From Thermotogae bacterium (GTDB taxonomy: Bacteria; Thermotogota; Thermotogae; Thermotogales; DSM-5069): DNA of 8,427 nucleotides. A program made the position numbers and the translations under genes. The notes beneath the pieces are model-generated. The model was not told the DNA's origin and ran no database searches. It saw nothing but the letters and a program-made list of their open reading frames with translations. Location of the stretch: the NCBI GenBank assembly GCA_003641785.1, contig QNAO01000030.1, positions 1-8,427 on the forward strand, given 5' to 3'. Of the stretch, positions 6,017-8,427 are shown in pieces (positions within the stretch are counted from its first letter, which is position 1; each line of letters begins with the position of its first letter).

Positions 6017-6419
6017 CAACAACAGCCTGTACCTGTTCCGTGGCTCTCATTTTCAATTCCAGCGACTTTTTTTCTCGCTTTATCTCTGAGGTCATATCAA
6101 TGAGTATTGCCGCAACCATTTTGGTTTCGGGAATGGGGAACACCGGGAACACCACGGCGTTCACATTCAAATCATATGTGGGAAAATACATCCTTTGGTT
6201 CTTACTAACAATATTTTCATCTCTAACCTTTTCAAAGAGCTTGATATCCTGAAATATTTCACTCAGATGTTTTCCCACGATTTGCTCATCTTCATTGAGT
6301 TTGAAAAGCTTTCTGAAAGCGGGATTCACTATTCGAATTTTGAATCCTTCATCTGTCACTACAAGGGCATTGGGATCGTAGTCCCAAAGAATCTCCCAAA
6401 TCGTTTTCATGAAGGTCAA
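5991..6419 (-). CDS. PAS-domain protein, C-terminally truncated by element insertion
   Basis: The present frame encodes 142 residues. Residues about 8-110 form one PAS sensory domain: the N-terminal strand and helix segment is ALVVTDEGFKIRIVNPAFRKLF, split here as ALVVTDEGFK and IRIVNPAFRK, and the last strand is about 101-109 (MVAAILIDM). A charged amphipathic helix follows (about 110-134). Only residues 1-134 are native; the final VDFLPSLK is translated from the transposon right end, and the original C-terminus lies at 5664-5761. The intact protein would have been 166 residues, with no kinase or other output domain, so it probably worked by binding a partner. The start is TTG: GAGGTG (6427-6432) is 7 nt upstream, while the ATG at 6408-6410 is too far from it. 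The TTG overlaps the ferredoxin stop (TTGA), indicating coupled translation. No cofactor ligand can be named. Confidence 0.78.
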   Translation of the reverse strand: MTFMKTIWEILWDYDPNALVVTDEGFKIRIVNPAFRKLFKLNEDEQIVGKHLSEIFQDIKLFEKVRDENIVSKNQRMYFPTYDLNVNAVVFPVFPIPETKMVAAILIDMTSEIKREKKSLELKMRATEQVQAVVVDFLPSLK

Positions 6420-6667
6420 TTCTCTTCACCTCTTTTGAAGATTTCCTTGTAGAAGAATTTTTCTACATTGTCCTCGGATATGTGGTAGAAAGCTTTGCCA
6501 TTCACAGTTACCACAACGCCTCTGTTGCAGGGTCCCATGCAGAAGGATCCCCTAAGATCAACTTTTTTATCAAGCCCGTTTTCTTTGAGTAAAGCTTGGA
6601 GTTTTCTTGCGATATTTGGGGAACCTTTTATATGACAGGCACTTCCCATGCAAACTTTTATTTCCAT
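6416..6667 (-). CDS. Thioredoxin-like [2Fe-2S] ferredoxin, NuoE/HndA-like, 83 aa
   Basis: The four cluster ligands are Cys6, Cys11, Cys43 and Cys47 in VCMGSACHIKG and GSFCMGPCNRG, the Cx4C...Cx3C pattern of the NuoE/HymA/HndA group. At 83 residues it is only the thioredoxin-like ferredoxin domain, without the N-terminal helical domain of true NuoE, so it is a stand-alone electron carrier or redox signal protein in the cytoplasm. Homologous small proteins often accompany [FeFe]-hydrogenase or NADH-linked genes, but none is in the window. It overlaps the PAS gene by 4 nt, suggesting that it delivers a redox signal to that protein. The ATG is the only ATG/GTG/TTG before Cys6; no clear Shine-Dalgarno precedes it (TGATTTTCTTA), so initiation may be weak or leaderless. 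Confidence 0.85.
   Translation of the reverse strand: MEIKVCMGSACHIKGSPNIARKLQALLKENGLDKKVDLRGSFCMGPCNRGVVVTVNGKAFYHISEDNVEKFFYKEIFKRGEEN
6427..6432 (-). promoter_or_regulatory. Ribosome binding site deciding the PAS gene TTG start
   Basis: GAGGTG on the minus strand lies within the last codons of the ferredoxin gene, 7 nt before the TTG at 6419-6417. It supports coupled translation of the two genes. Confidence 0.65.
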
Positions 6668-6892
6668 TAAGAAAATCAGTAGAGATGTATGAAATGCAAA
6701 TTTCTTCGGACATCGTACAACTAATTACATCATAAAGTGCTGAACTTCCCTAATTTTTTATGTGATATTCAGTGTTAGAATCAGGACATTTCAGCAGTGG
6801 TGAATAATTAGAAAATCATTAAAAATCCAACGAATTCCGCGATTTAGGGTGTAGTATTTGAATTGAATCGAACGCAAACGGAGGGTTGTGCT
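6668..6892. other. Divergent intergenic region between the ferredoxin and TolC-like genes
   Basis: The 225 bp are AT-rich and hold no convincing gene, hairpin or terminator. Promoters for both directions should lie here, but none is strong. TATGAT on the minus strand (6734-6729) is a possible -10 box for the ferredoxin, and AATAAT (6803-6808) or TAGTAT (6852-6857) on the plus strand for the TolC-like gene. None has a good -35 box at the usual spacing. Confidence 0.4.
6880..6885 (+). promoter_or_regulatory. Ribosome binding site deciding the first TolC-like start
   Basis: GGAGGG lies 7 nt before the ATG at 6893. The longer frame from a TTG at 6863 has no such site and would put charged residues ahead of the signal peptide. 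Confidence 0.75.
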
Positions 6893-7900
6893 ATGAGAAA
6901 GACACTTGTCACTGTAGCTGTTTTGTTTGTTGTTTTTGTTTACGCGAGCTTCAATGATGTCATTGAGCTTGCCAAACAAAACAGTACCACTTACATGAAG
7001 GCGGTTTTGAACTTCGATCAAGCAAAGAACGATTACGACAAAGCGATGATCGAAGCGAAAAACAAAAGGCAGCAATTAGTAGCGGAGAGAAGCTGGCTTC
7101 AAGCTCAACAGACTTACAATCAATCATTGAAGAATTTTCTGAACGAGTTGCTTGACAGCTACATAGGCTTAGTGGAAAACGACTTACAAGTTCAGATCGC
7201 CGAAAACAAGTTGAAAATAGCCGAGATCGATTTTCAAGAAAATCAAGATTTGTACAACAAAGGTGTAGTAGCCTTGCAAGATCTTCAAAGCGCGAGTTCA
7301 ACCCGCCTTCAGTCAGAAGCAAGTTTAGAAGAGGCAAAACTTAGTTTGGAACAGGTGAAGCAAGATCTTTTGATCTTGCTTGGCGAAGAAGTACAGGTTG
7401 TGGACGCATCGACAGTCAACATTGATGTGAAATTGCCCACAGCGGATCAACTGATAACAGAATCTCTGGCTGTTCAAATAGCCCAGATCGACGTTCAAGT
7501 CGCGCAGATGGATTATGACAGCTTGATCAATCCATCTCAATACACGAAAGATAAATGTGAAAGAACTCTTAAGATAGCCCAGAACGCCCTTAAGGAAACT
7601 CAAAACAGTGTTAAGAAATCGTATCAGTCACTACTTTTAGCGACGGAGAATCTGAAGAAATACATTCAAGCGCAGAGGGAAACTGTTAGCGTGGCAAAAT
7701 CACAATTCGATAGCGCTGAGAACAACTACAAAGTAGGTGTTGCATCTGAGAAAGACTTGTTGAACGCTGAAAGCAACTATCTGATGGCTCAGAAGAACTT
7801 GCTTGGTTACGTGAAATCTTTCTTGAAGAACCTTTGTTCTTTGTACATCGACGCAGGTCTTGAGTGGCAGCAAACACTCGATCAGGTCTTTGGGAGATGA
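6893..7900 (+). CDS. TolC-family coiled-coil envelope protein without recognisable barrel hairpins
   Basis: This 335-residue exported protein starts with a signal peptide (MRKTLVTVAVLFVVFVYA, cleavage near residue 18). The rest is almost entirely helical coiled coil in two TolC-like repeats. Each contains the family's tip segment: NKGVVALQDLQSASSTRLQS (122-141) and KVGVASEKDLLNAESNYLMA (280-299). In canonical TolC each repeat has a beta-hairpin of some 60 or more residues for the outer-membrane barrel. Here the helix at 40-60 runs straight into the next (62-110), and the corresponding point in repeat 2 is only about 15 residues (209-223). It may be a periplasmic tube or tether, not a pore. 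Cys222 and Cys315 are the only cysteines. It is followed 6 nt later by a second TolC-like gene, probably co-transcribed. Confidence 0.8.
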   Translation: MRKTLVTVAVLFVVFVYASFNDVIELAKQNSTTYMKAVLNFDQAKNDYDKAMIEAKNKRQQLVAERSWLQAQQTYNQSLKNFLNELLDSYIGLVENDLQVQIAENKLKIAEIDFQENQDLYNKGVVALQDLQSASSTRLQSEASLEEAKLSLEQVKQDLLILLGEEVQVVDASTVNIDVKLPTADQLITESLAVQIAQIDVQVAQMDYDSLINPSQYTKDKCERTLKIAQNALKETQNSVKKSYQSLLLATENLKKYIQAQRETVSVAKSQFDSAENNYKVGVASEKDLLNAESNYLMAQKNLLGYVKSFLKNLCSLYIDAGLEWQQTLDQVFGR

Positions 7901-7906
7901 TCATTT

Positions 7907-8427
7907 ATGAAAAAAATAGTCTTGTTATTACTACTTTTGCTGCCTATTTTCTCACTTGCAGACTTTCTTGATCTTGTGCAGACGCAGCTTGAAAAAGACA
8001 GCTCCTATTTATCTTCGGTTATGAAATACAAAGAGGCAGAATTCAACAGGGCAAGAAACAAGAATTTCTTCATTCCATATGTGAGCACATCATGTGGTGC
8101 CAACGGACTTTCGCTGAATACGGATTTCGAAGACTACACCCTCTCAATTCCTTTGTCAATCACGTTTCAAAACATCGCAGGCTTTGATCTTTCGATTTCA
8201 AACACGTGGTCTTATTCGAGCAAGGAGGAAGAGTTGAGTGATGCTGGCTGGGCATTGACAGTTTCGAGAGAGCTCTTTTCCAATTTCGACATCACAGATC
8301 TTGAAAATGAGAAGAATTTCGCATTGGCGTCTTGGTCCTTGATCGATTCCAGAAACAAGGTCTTTGTAAATCTTGCTGATGATATCTTCAACTATCACTA
8401 TTACAGCAAGAAGATGGAAATCACCAA
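7907..8427 (+). CDS. TolC-family outer-membrane protein with beta-barrel segment (3' end outside window)
   Basis: The first 173 codons are present and the frame is still open at the window end. A signal peptide (MKKIVLLLLLLLPIFSLA, cleavage near residue 18) is followed by a short helix (19-53). Residues about 54-125 are rich in alternating polar and hydrophobic residues (YTLSIPLSITFQ, GFDLSISNTWSYS, GWALTVSREL), which read as outer-membrane beta-strands. A helix (about 128-173) then begins. This order matches the first half of a TolC protomer. The ATG at 7907 lies 6 nt after the previous stop, with a modest GGGAG at 7892-7896. The protein is probably the outer-membrane channel partner of the preceding protein. 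Its transport substrate cannot be inferred because no inner-membrane pump or adaptor gene is in the window. Confidence 0.75.
   Translation, partial: MKKIVLLLLLLLPIFSLADFLDLVQTQLEKDSSYLSSVMKYKEAEFNRARNKNFFIPYVSTSCGANGLSLNTDFEDYTLSIPLSITFQNIAGFDLSISNTWSYSSKEEELSDAGWALTVSRELFSNFDITDLENEKNFALASWSLIDSRNKVFVNLADDIFNYHYYSKKMEIT

Noticed and set aside
5956..6252. A 98-aa plus-strand open frame
   Set aside because: It crosses the transposon junction and runs antisense to the PAS gene with a shadow-like serine- and threonine-rich composition.
6408..6410. ATG as the PAS gene start
   Set aside because: It is 16 nt from GAGGTG; the TTG at 6419 has ideal 7-nt spacing and overlaps the upstream stop.
6863..6892. 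An upstream TTG start for the first TolC-like gene
   Set aside because: The GGAGGG site and the clean signal peptide place the start at ATG 6893.
1..8427. CRISPR array, tRNA or rRNA genes
   Set aside because: No regularly spaced direct repeats, tRNA cloverleaf or rRNA-like sequence was seen on either strand by eye.

Overview
The window looks like a thermophilic member of the Thermotogota (Pseudothermotoga or Thermotoga-like). This is an inference from moderate-to-low GC, heavy use of AGA/AGG arginine and ATA isoleucine codons, strong Shine-Dalgarno sites with frequent GTG/TTG starts, and gene content: an Opp/Dpp-type ABC operon, a small thioredoxin-like ferredoxin and TolC-like coiled-coil envelope proteins. 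No ribosomal RNA or other marker is present to settle it.

Positions 1-5661 (+) are one tightly packed operon. It holds the C-terminal end of a family 5 substrate-binding protein, a cytoplasmic-type M14 metallocarboxypeptidase, two permeases (DppB and DppC types) and two ATPases (DppD and DppF types). Gaps run from 10 nt down to an 8-nt overlap, except for one leader with a 10-bp hairpin after the binding-protein gene. The probable role is peptide import with intracellular trimming of the imported peptides.

Positions 5662-6667 carry a minus-strand pair, a [2Fe-2S] thioredoxin-like ferredoxin followed by a translationally coupled PAS-domain gene. The PAS gene is interrupted. A 255-bp relic of an IS200/IS605 (tnpB-type) element lies at 5762-6016. 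It retains a left-end hairpin, the last 44 codons of tnpB, a folded omegaRNA-like region, and a right end of the form GAAT-hairpin-TCAA. Removing exactly 5762-6016 restores the PAS reading frame, giving a 166-residue protein instead of the present 142-residue truncated one. The element has no transposase or nuclease gene of its own. It does keep what looks like a complete omegaRNA 3' end, whose guide would read into the PAS gene. This is the most interesting feature of the window.

Positions 6668-6892 are a divergent intergenic region. Positions 6893-8427 (+) hold two consecutive exported TolC-family proteins. The first (335 aa) has the coiled-coil repeats but appears to lack both beta-barrel hairpins. 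The second, cut off by the window end, has a clear beta-rich barrel insert. They may be an envelope or efflux pair in which only one member spans the outer membrane.
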